Positions 12,622 through 22,476 of a DNA stretch of 64,000 bases are shown here, one piece after another. Origin of the DNA: Porogramme epimiltina (lineage: Eukaryota; Basidiomycota; Agaricomycetes; Polyporales; Polyporaceae). Under the pieces are notes generated by a model, which was not told the DNA's origin, searched no databases, and saw only the letters and a program-made list of their open reading frames with translations. The stretch lies in contig FTLJ01000131.1 of NCBI GenBank assembly GCA_900155495.1, positions 1-64,000 on the forward strand, in the 5' to 3' direction. Each line of letters starts with the position of its first letter. Position 1 is the stretch's first letter. The position numbers were made by a program, and so were the translations under genes.

Positions 12622-14084
12622 GGTGAGGGAGATGGGTTTGACGAGTAGAATGTCTACCCCAATTCGCGGTGTAGTGTCCGCTTATATGTGTATTACCCAG
12701 CAGAACCAAACTACATCCAAGGACGGATCTCCTTTGTCATTCCTGCAAACTGATGAGTTCACGGCTCGTAATGGGACAGATGTTGAAAATTGATGTCTAG
12801 GTGAGACGAAACAACGGAAGACGGGGCATTAGCCTGTGTAGGGAGTACTTACTTAGAATCGTACCGATGGGGTACCTATTGAACGATCCAGATCTCCTAA
12901 GATTGTTTCTCGGTCATGGGGCACGGCAATGCATCCATGCATGGGTTCGATGGTTGATCTATGTGCATTACTCAAAATCTTGTGTAGATCCTGTGTGCTG
13001 CGCTGGATGTACATACTCAGCTGCAGAGATATGATTCCACAGAGAAACCTAGCGGATCGGTTTAGGGTAGGGTCGGAAAACCGACTGCCGTAGCACCGCA
13101 GCCCGGAAGGTGCCCTAGTAGCCGTCCGAGAGCTGATGTCAGCTTGGGGGCATCAAGATGCAGTTCGTGGAGCTCGACTCACTCCATGTAAGCTTGTACC
13201 TTGTTCTCTTTCCCCCATGTATCTCAATCGTCAAGCAGCGGTCTTCACATTGTCTAGTCGAACAACTTCCATACACTGTACGTCAAGATAGCCTTCTCGA
13301 TATCCACAGGTGTCGGCATAGCTCGATCGAGGCGATTATGCCCCCATCTAAGTCACTGAACGGCTTATGGCCACAACGCACTTGATCAAACTTCGTTGGA
13401 TAACACTGTATATATATGTACTCACAAGATGAGTCTAATTACGGGCCTACGAGGTTCTCAGACACGTCGTGCTGACTGCTGAGGCTACATCGTTCGCGCC
13501 CAAAATTGTATGTGCTAGCAAAGGGCCTACTACAAGTGGAGTTAATGAGATGTTAGCTTGAAGGAGCCTGCCGACTCCCGAGACGAAGCCCACGCGTGGA
13601 CTTGGTCCCTTGGACACGCTCCTAAGGCGAGATGAGGAAGCCCACTCACTAGGAGCCACAGCGACCTTCGAGGATCTTCGATGGCCCGCCCGCACGAGGA
13701 ACTGCACTCAGGCTCTCAGACGCTGCACGACGCGTGCACAAGCGGGCAGAGCCGAAGCGAGTCGCGATGCACATTGCGGAAGGGAAAAAGGCTGTGGACG
13801 CCGAGTTGAGCAGGCGCCGCAAGCTGCCACGTGTCTCGGCGAGCTGCTCATGGCCGATGCCGAGAAGGCCGCATGAGCGCCTACCATCGTGGCCATGATG
13901 TCCCACCAGCAGCATCTACTCGCTTCGGGTCTTCACAAAGTGAGGTGAGAAATAACATACGCCCTTCATCGCCCTCACTAGAATACACAATGCAGTCTAT
14001 CCTCGGAGAGTGAAGCTCGCGTTTAGTTTACGATATCTCCCGGTCTTCCAAATATCACGGCGCTGGTCTCACTCTAGCTTCAGC
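12622..14084. other. Gene-poor spacer with a duplicated segment
   Basis: A TATA-like CATATAAGC lies on the minus strand near 12681-12687, about 60 bases upstream of the DUF6533 start at 12621. The rest holds no recognisable gene. Open frames at 13447-13707 and 13649-13915 (minus) and 13610-13876 (plus) lie in a GC-richer part that includes the duplicated segment 13787-13882, and they have no known domain. Confidence 0.4.
13787..13882. repeat. Diverged duplicated segment, copy 2 (partner 5438-5541)
   Basis: Same orientation as its partner and sharing the core GCCACGTGTCTCGGCG with flanking GTGGACGC, GGCCGATGC and GAGCGCCT. It lies about 200 bases to the left of the DUF6533 stump at 14085-14221, mirroring the arrangement around 5438-6332. 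Confidence 0.55.
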
Positions 14085-14221
14085 GTTCACGAAGCTTGGC
14101 AAGGATTCGTCAGCGTGAGTCGAGATCCGAAGGGAGTTGTCCGAGTCTAGCTTTAAGGGCCGCATGTTCTCCTCCTGAAAGTCCACGAGAAACCGAGAGA
14201 CAAGGATCGCTGTGAGGCTGG
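14085..14221 (-). pseudogene. DUF6533 C-terminal stump
   Basis: The minus strand reads LTAILVSRFLVDFQEEN, then RPLKLDSDNSLRISTHADES, LPSFVNAEAR. The block itself is open, unlike its sister at 6181-6332, but no upstream DUF6533 exons are visible between 14240 and 15390. It is therefore an orphan last exon. A CCG TAC GCG run just upstream (about 14270) may be the remains of the preceding exon that normally encodes a TPY motif. Confidence 0.6.
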
Positions 14222-14228
14222 GGCAGGC

Positions 14229-14335
14229 ATATGCGGCGGTGTTAATTGCGTCCGGGGATGCAACTGAGTGCGCGCGTACGGGTTTGTGAATGAAGTTATG
14301 CTACTGCCGCCAGCACTCCTCCCAGGGTTCCCAAA
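14229..14335. repeat. Segment repeated in inverted form at 6500-6622
   Basis: Diverged match to the reverse complement of 6500-6622, with shared blocks CGGCGGTGT, CGTACGGG, CTACTGCC and CAGCACTCC. In this copy it directly abuts the DUF6533 stump on the side where the upstream exon should be. Confidence 0.5.
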
Positions 14336-15394
14336 TACCTATAAATCATGGGTTTGATATGCGATACTCAAATGAGGGAAACACAGTGGAGCGCACGGAG
14401 GATAGGTCGCCGCGATACCGCCGGATGTTTACGCAATACCGCAGCTCGGCCGTCCTCCGAAAAGCCGGAACCAATGGGGCTCATATCGATTGGTGCTTGC
14501 TCGATCTTTGCTGCCGATTCTTCGTCCGATCTTTTTGTGGCCGACCTCATCATTTCACCACAAAAACAGCTTCACAAGGCTGGGTGACAGCACTCGGACA
14601 TATAAATCATGACGTGCGCCCAGTGCTGTAGCCTATTCAAGCGCCCCCTCAATCATGATAAACTTCTCGTCATTGATTGAAACATCGCAGGCAAGGCCTG
14701 GTCGATATTGTTCTCCAGTCCCATCGTATAGTACACACTATCATATAGTCTTACCAGCAGAGGTAAACGCTCTAGAGGTCGCTACCATCTCGTTTGCGAC
14801 TGCTCACATGCATCCATTACGTCTGCTCATTCTTTAAGTTCGAGCTCCTAGGTCCGAAATCTTGGGGGTGCTCCCGAAGTCTGTGACCCACAGCCTGGCA
14901 TACACAGAGACATGCGTCACTGGATAGCTGCTCTCATACCCTCACACGGACACAGGATGAGTTGTGGACAACTCCCCGGGATGACCGCGTGTGGCACGTT
15001 CTCCTTCATTATGCACAACATATGGTCTCTCTAAAGCACTCCTCCATAATCTAGATCTCGGCCTGACAGGGCACTCTGTGGTGCAACATGCTCTCATGCA
15101 ATGTGGGGGCATCTTGCGATGCCTCTATGCAAAATAACACATCTTAATTGGTATGAGGCTGACGACTCAATTGCATGTCTCGCCGCCAACTCAGCATTTG
15201 CACCACACATCCTGACTTTTGCGTTCGCCACAAGAGCTGTTCGATCGGAGCTATAGTAACGAGTAATCTAATGTTATTTGATATGTGTTTTGTACCAACC
15301 GCACATCCACCAATGCATTCATCTAAGGGCCTCATTCGACAAGGCCTCCGTCACTTGTGCGACCCTCACTCTCCTCTGCATCACAGTGCCTAGA
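14336..15394. other. Gene-poor spacer
   Basis: Only short open frames without domains are present (longest 14290-14631 plus, 113 codons). I see no splice structure and no repeat. Confidence 0.4.
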
Positions 15395-17081
15395 CTAGTC
15401 GTCGGAGCTATCCTGTTCCTCCGGCTCCAGGCGACCGTATGTCTCGCTAGGTGTTCCCGTTGCTACGGCGAATGTCGGCAAGGTTTGTCCTGACTGCGTC
15501 GAAAAGTAGAGGGGGTCATCCGAATCTACCCTTACAGAACGCAAATCCGCCTCGCGTAGATCAACAAGGAAGTGGGATATGAGAATAGCTGTGAGTCTTC
15601 ACACGCATCAGGGACAGGTAAGCATCTTTGAGAGTAAGGAAGGAGATCATAGCCTACGGAGTACTAAATGCGGTAATGTCGCTTGTGAATCCGCAACTGA
15701 ATACCTGTAAAAAGTAGAGCTTAGATGCAATGCCTATTGAGATTACATGAGCGTACCGAAGTCAGCGTAAATGTAAGGTGCAGTGCATTCAGTATGAGGA
15801 GCAATCTGTGAGAATAAATGATCACATCAGAGATCTGCAACGATAATCATATGAAACGTCTGCGAGCGTACAGAAAGTACACTGTTCCTACGGGTGCCAA
15901 GAGTGTAAGCAAATTTCATTCAGAAAAAGTGAGAGGGAATGGAGTTACCATCGCGCAATACTACATCCGTGAGCGACAGGTTCCCGTGCCACATGAATAT
16001 GTTACCAGTTGGCAGAGTGCGATGAAATAGCCTCCTCCAGGTAAGGCCAATGATGATCGTGTCAGAAACAATGAGTGATCCTCGAGAAGTAACCACCACT
16101 AGAACATAACCCTAGTAAGTCCTTGGTTAAGAAGACTAGGAAACATTGCGCACAGCTGGTGCAAAAATTGTTCTGAGTATTTTAAGTGATATTTCAGGTA
16201 GTTGAACGTACCCAATGTCGATGATTTCTGATACGGGTGTCTCCTCGGTCAAACAACCAAATACCGGATCTACATATCCTCCGAATCCAATACCAAAGTG
16301 AGCCTGCCATGAGATGAGCATCAAGCCTGTATTCTGCGTGCAATTTCATATGTAGAGATCGTCACCAACCATGTTCACACCGAGTGGTGCCAGCGACAGA
16401 GTGAACACAAGCGCAGTTAAAGCTTTGGAGCTGCTCAGTGCAAATGCTCGCATAGCAGAGAACGCTAGATACAAGGTTAGAGTAAGTAACATATAACACT
16501 AGTAGCCCGTACCTGCCCACGGTATAAACTCGACGTATTCTACAACAGCACTTGACCACTGTAACCCATCACAACTAGGATAGAATTTTATCACTACACA
16601 GAGCGGGGTCTCCGCCGAAAAATTTATCACTCACATCTAGAAAAGAGAATGTACTTGAGGGTTATCCGAAGACTGCATCATCTACATCAGGACTCACAGA
16701 TTCTTTTACATTGGTGTCGAATAACTGGAGCACGGCGAGCACAGCAGTTGCGAGCATGATATACCTGTTTGCTAAGAAGAGGATAGTGGACATTGATACA
16801 CGCCTCCGCCAGAAAAGTCCAATTTCGCGATCTAGAGTGATGGCATGCTCAAAAAACAGGAGTGCTGTTGAGGCCCAGGTATATAATTTCAATCAAGAAA
16901 AATTAGGATGTATACCACACTCACCGGCTGCTGCAAGGCCTATGTATTTGGTAGAAAGCCTATAGCAAATGCATCCATAGGTTAGGGACTAGAGTTAAGG
17001 ATGGCGAGGCTCTACTGACCCGAGGTTGAACAAGTCAACGATGGTAGTGTTGTCAAAAGCTGCTGCGGGGTCGCTGTACAT
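15395..17081 (-). CDS. DUF6533 domain-containing membrane protein (array copy 5)
   Basis: A complete family member. The start at 17081 gives MYSDPAAAFDNTTIVDLFN. The loop block reads LLFFEHAITLDREIGLFWRRR and FLANRYIML (about 16870-16750). Then follow a region with LSSSKALTALVF-type residues near 16440-16380, GFGGYVDPVFGCLTEETPVS (about 16300-16240), a SLIVSDTIIIGLTWRRLFH helix with LTDVVLRDG (about 16080-15950), and a helix near 15800. The last exon has LTAILISHFLVDLREADLR and VDSDDPLYFS, ending in EEQDSSDD at 15395. SGATALFLANRY is here SMSTILFLANRY, a change in the otherwise conserved loop. Not all exon borders were resolved. Confidence 0.75.
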
Positions 17082-17153
17082 CCTCGGTGACTAGGAGAAG
17101 GGGAAAGGATAATGTTCAGGCAGGTAGCGCTGAAGAAATAGGGTGGCACCCAT

Positions 17154-17188
17154 TAATATACCCAACAACTGGCGGTTACGGCCACATA
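17154..17188 (-). promoter_or_regulatory. TATA-like box and shared upstream element of DUF6533 copy 5
   Basis: A TATATTAAT run lies about 75 bases upstream of the ATG at 17081. Plus-strand bases 17166-17188 read close to CAACTGGCGGTTACGGCCACAT and match the element at 8966-8987 upstream of copy 3. Confidence 0.45.
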
Positions 17189-17726
17189 CTTACGTCACGG
17201 TGCTGTGAATTATATCTCCACACCGCAGAGAAGTGCCCCCACGGGGTGACCGCAGCAGCCGGTGTTACATAGCCCGATGCACAGATATGTAAGGGTAAAG
17301 CCTACGTAGTACAGAAAGGAGCAGTTGAGGGCATAGATAGGGGAGTTAACGTTTCGATGCATTGTGTATACTGTGGTCAGAAAGGGGCACACGAAACAAG
17401 CGCAGACGGACGCAACCACAGATGCAGACAGACGCAGCAACAGGAGCAGACAGATGCGGACAGATACGGACATACGTAGATGCGAATAGTTGCTGCACAT
17501 GCATACGTACATGTGACGCGGGCTGAAGCAACCACAGACGCGATACCAGAAATGCAACACGTGCACGTGGGTGCGTTCGTTTGGGCCTACCTGTAACCAA
17601 GGATATACTTTGTCTTTACTTAGGTGTTTGTCACGGGGAGAGACCGAGTGAGAGACCGCTGAATAAGTGGAGCAAGAAGCAAGGAACTTGGCGTGGAAGT
17701 ATACGCCATTGGTCCAAACCGCTGGC

Positions 17727-17767
17727 ACCTTCAAATGGATGCATGTGGTAGCAATGCCATTGAAGGT
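17727..17767. repeat. Imperfect inverted repeat
   Basis: ACCTTCAAATGG at the left end pairs with CCATTGAAGGT at the right end, leaving a loop of about 18 bases. The stem has a one-base bulge. It lies between the two GCAGAC-like tracts and has no neighbouring gene that it could terminate. Confidence 0.45.
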
Positions 17768-18183
17768 CGAACCCAACCAAGCAGTGACAGGTCAGATGCA
17801 AATAGGTGCAACTCAACGACATCCAGCTTGAGATGCGAGTCATCCAACAGCTGCACGCAGCACGCAGATGCAGACGCAGACAGACACGGGGTGGTGCAGA
17901 ATAGCCGAATGCAGATGCTGAACAGACGCAGCGCAGCGAAGGACAGACACGAGGCTGCGCGGAACAGACTCGGGATGGCGCAGAGACCACCCATGAAATA
18001 GCCACCAACTCTGAAGCACACTAGATGCAGGTCAGTGTAGTCTGGATAGGACTTCTGTAGCTATGATCACATGAGGTACTATATGAACACAGTTTCTACT
18101 ACGTATAGGTGAGCTACTTCATAGCCCTTGAGACGTTCCAAGATCAGCGAATAACCCAGTCAGTACTCGCACCCAGCGTTGTC

Positions 18184-18262
18184 ATTGACGAGGTCATTGA
18201 CAAGTCGGTCAATAAGCCAATGACCCCGTCAATGCGTCAAAGTCAATACATTGACCGGTCAA
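18184..18262. repeat. Dense cluster of TTGAC/GTCAA words
   Basis: About eight copies of TTGAC or its reverse complement GTCAA occur within roughly 80 bases, in both orientations. The last pair forms the perfect 12-base palindrome TTGACCGGTCAA (18251-18262). It could be a decayed short tandem repeat or a set of protein binding sites; the nearest gene is the 3' end of the DUF6533 copy at 18723. Confidence 0.6.
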
Positions 18263-18722
18263 AGGTGGAGACCGAGATCACCGGAGATGAGTCATCTGGT
18301 ACAAGTCATAACGGCGGCGGCAGTTTTCAGTCCTATTACTTGCCTCGTGACACACCACTTTGGTGAGTATATCCATAGTCTGCGAAGAGCCATACATGCA
18401 AATGTAGCCGAGTGGAGACGTTCGGATCAAAAATCAAGTGTAGGATAGGTCTGAGGAGGTTTGATAGCCCCCGCAAATCCTGAGGCTGTTGCCAGCAGCG
18501 ATAGTCGTGACCTCGAGCCCAAGACACTGTGACCACTGGCTGCAGAACCCTATAGAAGAGAAGAACGATATAGCAGCAGGCATACTATTCATAAACCGCC
18601 ACAGAATATGCGTCAGAGGTTATCGAAACACGAAGACGGACCCAGGACAACTTCAAGAAATATTGAATACGAGAGCAACTAATAGGGAAGGGCTCTATGT
18701 AAATGAACAGCATGGCCACGTC

Positions 18723-20508
18723 TCACACTGCATTAGGTACGAGCAGCCTGGGCCGTTCTACAGCGTGCGGTCGTCCTTCATCATACTCAACCCCTTCGGT
18801 TCCCGAGCTCACATCAATAACTTCCTGCCCCAAGCCTGTCGTTGTCCCAACACTACTTGTGGTGCCATCGGCAAATGCCAAACTCGGCTGAAAATTGTCC
18901 GAGCTCGAGTATGTGGGGACAGTGTGAGAGTTATTCGCGACGACTTTAACAGAATGGCTGTTCGCTTCCTGGAGGTCGATGAGGAAGCGAGAGACAAGGA
19001 TGGCGGTAAGACTTGACACGGTGCTCGATAAGCGCGACGTCATGAGAGTGAGGGGATAGGACACGTACGGTACAGTGAACAAAGTGATGTTGCTGAAACC
19101 AGTTGCTTCCCCGAATGTCTGTATAGGGGGCGTTTGTATGCAGTGATCAGGAGGACAGGTTGATGGCAAGATAACTCACAGATGACACTGAAAATGTCAA
19201 ATGTAGGATATTCAATATAAGAAGCAGCCTAAAAGAGGGGATAGTTTCGGCTCGTTGCTTTCGCATACAATCAATGTTACCCCAGGTGGAGACGTACACG
19301 AAGTAGATTGTTCCTTTTATGAGTTAGAATCATTACTAGTTCATGATATGTGACAAAAACACTCACCGTCGCGCAAAAATACCTTTGTGAGACTTAGGTT
19401 GCGGCCCAACAATATTGTCCTCCTGCTCATGGCGGGGTAAAACAGCTTCCGCCAGGTAAGGGCGATCATGATAACGTCGGCGACAATGAGAGATCCGCGT
19501 GCAGCTATGGTCACTGGAGTCACCGTGAGCGATTGTCAACCTCCGTGCTACATAAGAGAAATGAATGTACACACAACTAAATACGTAGATCAGTAGCATC
19601 ACTTATATTAAACCCAAGAGGAAAAGCTCACCCAACGTTTATTAGCACGGATGGAACGTTCTCAAATCCTACGCAGCCAAACACAGGGTCATTGTATCCC
19701 CCGTAGTCGAATCCAAGTTGAGCCTAATCAGGTGTGAATTAGGCGTTTCTTACACACAAACCCGCTTGTCCAAAGACGAGAGAGCGCACCATGTTTGCGC
19801 CGAAAGGACCTAGAGAAAGGATTAAAATCAAAAGAGCAAGTGTCTTGGAGTTGCTCAAAGCAAGGGCGCGCATGGCAGAGAATGCTAGACAACCCGCTGA
19901 GAACGATGTAGCAAACAACACTGGGATTTGAATACTTACCTGCTGGTGGTACGAACGTGGAGAAATCCACAATGCTCGCCGCCCATTGTTCCTGATTGCA
20001 CCTTAAAAATATCCTTTCATACCCTACTTAGCCCTGAGGAATTGGGAGGAGTAGCTTACACCTATAGAGAGTCGGAAAATGAGCTTTGTATACATGAAAT
20101 CGGTGGGGGGGCAGCTTTTGATTGGTCGAAACTTACACGATTGGTTACGGCAGGGTTGATAATAGTTAATAGACCGAGTGCGGAGTCTATTAGAATAAGA
20201 TAGCGGTTTGACAAGAATAGAGCGGCCGCTCCAGAGAATTTTCGGCTCCAAAAGAGCTCAACTTCGGAGCCAACAGTGATTAAGTGCTCGAAAAATATTA
20301 GCACTTTGAATGCTTCTTAGTAGTGAGCTCGTCAATACAGCAGTGGTGAATCACCTGATGTTGCAACTCCTAGGTAGCCCTGGACAAGACTGTAGAGAGG
20401 TGATGTAAGATTAGATATGACGACATGAGTCTACTGTATCACTTACGCCAAGTCAAAAAATCCTATAATCGTCGTATTATCTATGACAACGGCGGGATCA
20501 GTAGACAT
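18723..20508 (-). CDS. DUF6533 domain-containing membrane protein (array copy 6)
   Basis: A complete-looking member. The start at 20508 gives MSTDPAVVIDNTTIIGFFDLA. The loop block reads IFFEHLITVGSEVELFWSRKFSG and FLSNRYLIL (20304-20200). The next blocks are MRALALSNSKTLALLILILSL with GPFGANMV (about 19870-19790), a YNDPVFGC block (about 19680), SLIVADVIMIALTWRKLFY with LTKVFLRDG (about 19500-19370), and a helix near 19210. The last exon carries TVPYVSYPL, LTAILVSRFLIDLQEANSHS and a tail ending at 18723. In the loop the usual DREIE is SEVE, and the usual DSDDPLYFS after the last helix is degraded, so this copy has drifted more than its neighbours. A TATATAAGC box lies about 58 bases upstream. 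Confidence 0.72.
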
Positions 20509-20563
20509 TTTGGAGAGCGGAAGACAGTAAAGTACGCCGCACGGAGCTCACGTTATGATGACA

Positions 20564-20572
20564 GCTTATATA
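20564..20572 (-). promoter_or_regulatory. TATA box of DUF6533 copy 6
   Basis: The minus strand reads GGGTGTATATAAGC just upstream of the ATG at 20508 (about 58 bases), the same layout as upstream of the copies starting at 3419 and 8893. Confidence 0.5.
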
Positions 20573-20579
20573 CACCCCT

Positions 20580-22476
20580 CCTGAAGTCTGCCTCTCCGTG
20601 GCCTGGACTGATCGAATACCGCATAGATATCAAATAGCGTCGATAAAGCGTCCACCTGTGGGGCCTGTGACTCCGTATCCATGTAAAGTGCCGAATAATA
20701 CCTCGCGTCACGCCATCACCATAAACTATAGAAGGCAATTTGGCATCGAGGCTCGAGAGACGCGGGGTGCTGTGACTGTAAAGTTCGTTTAGACGACACC
20801 GAAGGACGCTAAGAGGCTGTGGGCAGACAGGCTGTGAACGAGGCCGAGAATTCGAGCGCAAGGGTGAAAGATTTCAAGAGAGCTAAGAATAGAAAGTCCG
20901 ATAACGTAGAGAGACTCACCAGGGTGGAGGTCGGGGATTGGTTGAAGGGACACAGTGCGGGGTTTCAAAAGTGAAGGATATGGGGGAGACGTTCCTAGGG
21001 CTCAGTCCTCTAAAACGATCTCAAATGAGGCTGTGGAATTTACCAGTTATGCCGCCGGCTGTTACAGTGCCTTCATAGTAGGCACCAGCACCTCTTTGTC
21101 TTCACAAGATCCATCGATTCCCCTTAAAATGGGTAGAATAGTCGATGAGCAGTATCGGAGGGCGAGCACGGTGAAGAAGACCAACCTAAAGCCCAGTCCT
21201 TCGCGTAAGGTTAGAACTCCGAGCTGGACGCCGAGAGTGCAGCACGATAGCGGAACGATGATCATTTGTTATTTGAGCGTTTACGCCGCCACTCGCTACT
21301 TCCTCAGACCCCTGTGCTCAAGGTACCTCAAAACATCCTTCTCGAGTGCCAAAATCCCCGCGGTGCTTTCACCTACTGTGCTGTCGCTTTGTGCTATCAA
21401 CAACTGCCCCCTTACTCCTAAACGAATTGCAACCACGAACCTCGCCCGAGAGCACCACCGCCTCCAAACAGCGTTCATGACGGCGGAAGAGCAGCCGCAG
21501 CAACTTGAATCGCCACCGCACCTAGACTCCGCCTCGATGACCTCCATCATGTCGTCCATACATAATCTTTGATCTCCCCGCTCAATAGTTCGGCTTATGC
21601 CATTGCACCCTCCCAATTGGGCTAGTGAGCTGGTTAATTCCATAGCAGTGGCATACGAATAGTAGACGCTACCCTCAACAGCCTCACAGGCACCACCATC
21701 GCCTCGGGCCGTCATCATTGCAGGATAAGAACCTGTCGGAGACGGTCTTAAGCAGGTTGATCGGCCCAAAAGCGATACTGCTGTACGCCACTGAGGCTGT
21801 GGGTTGGATCACCAAAGTAGTTGAAAAGGCGTATCGCTGGAACTTGAATCCTTGAGACTTGAGACTAGGCCCCGAAGCTGGGAAGAATCGCCATACGATG
21901 ATAAGCATCACAAATTTTCTTCGGCAATATTGAATACCTGACGGCAAGCGTTACTGCTATTACCGAACATAGAAGCGCGCTACCCCGATCCGCAGGGTGC
22001 ACAGTGACAGCGCTATTTGCAATGTGTTTGGGGATAGGAGCGGCCTATAGTATGTGGCGTACCCATAGCTGACTTGCACCATGTAATGTTCACTTTCTTG
22101 TTCCAATAAATACAGATTTTCGTTGTTGCAAAACGTTAATTCTTATGACGCATACAGAATCTGGGACCGAAGGTTCACATCCACCCACAAAGGTATCGCG
22201 CAACGACACAGTGGGCTCAGAAACAATAGCACACTTGATTGGTGCTCACCTTTGCGGTCCCGGCAGTCTCGATGAGGCGTATTGCCACCCCTACGTTCTA
22301 TATTGTGTCACTTGCGCGTCAACGGCAGTGTTCAGTCTGTTTGGTGACCGCAACAGAGGACTGCGGGAGAGCGACGCAAGGAGTCATAGAATTACAACGT
22401 GGGAACAGACCTCTATATATGCTCAGACATAGTAACGCAATTGGTAAGAAAGACATGCTAGAACTGCATCCACCAC
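20580..22476. other. Spacer with possible unrecognised minus-strand coding pieces
   Basis: No gene can be named. On the minus strand, 21062-21265 encodes a hydrophobic stretch (LGFRLVFFTVLALRY), 21296-21769 is a 157-codon frame rich in Cys and acidic residues, and 21684-21947 has KFVMLIIVWRFFPASG. Together they could be exons of one membrane protein gene or a relic of one, but I found no convincing joined frame. The plus-strand frame 20955-21572 is their shadow or the reverse. Confidence 0.25.

Larger units (their letters stand above)
17189..18722. other. Spacer with low-complexity GCAGAC-like tracts
   Basis: No gene is recognised. Bases 17395-17480 and 17855-17985 repeat GCAGACAGACG-like words without strict period, which keeps long false open frames (17210-17776 minus, 17631-18008 minus). 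An imperfect hairpin (17727-17767) and a TTGAC/GTCAA cluster (18184-18262) also lie here. Confidence 0.45.

Noticed and set aside
17210..17776. 188-codon minus-strand open frame
   Set aside because: It lies in the degenerate GCAGAC-type tract, has biased composition and shows no domain.
20955..21572. 205-codon plus-strand open frame as a gene
   Set aside because: No domain, no leader and no splice context. The opposite strand has equally good frames, so neither was called as a gene.
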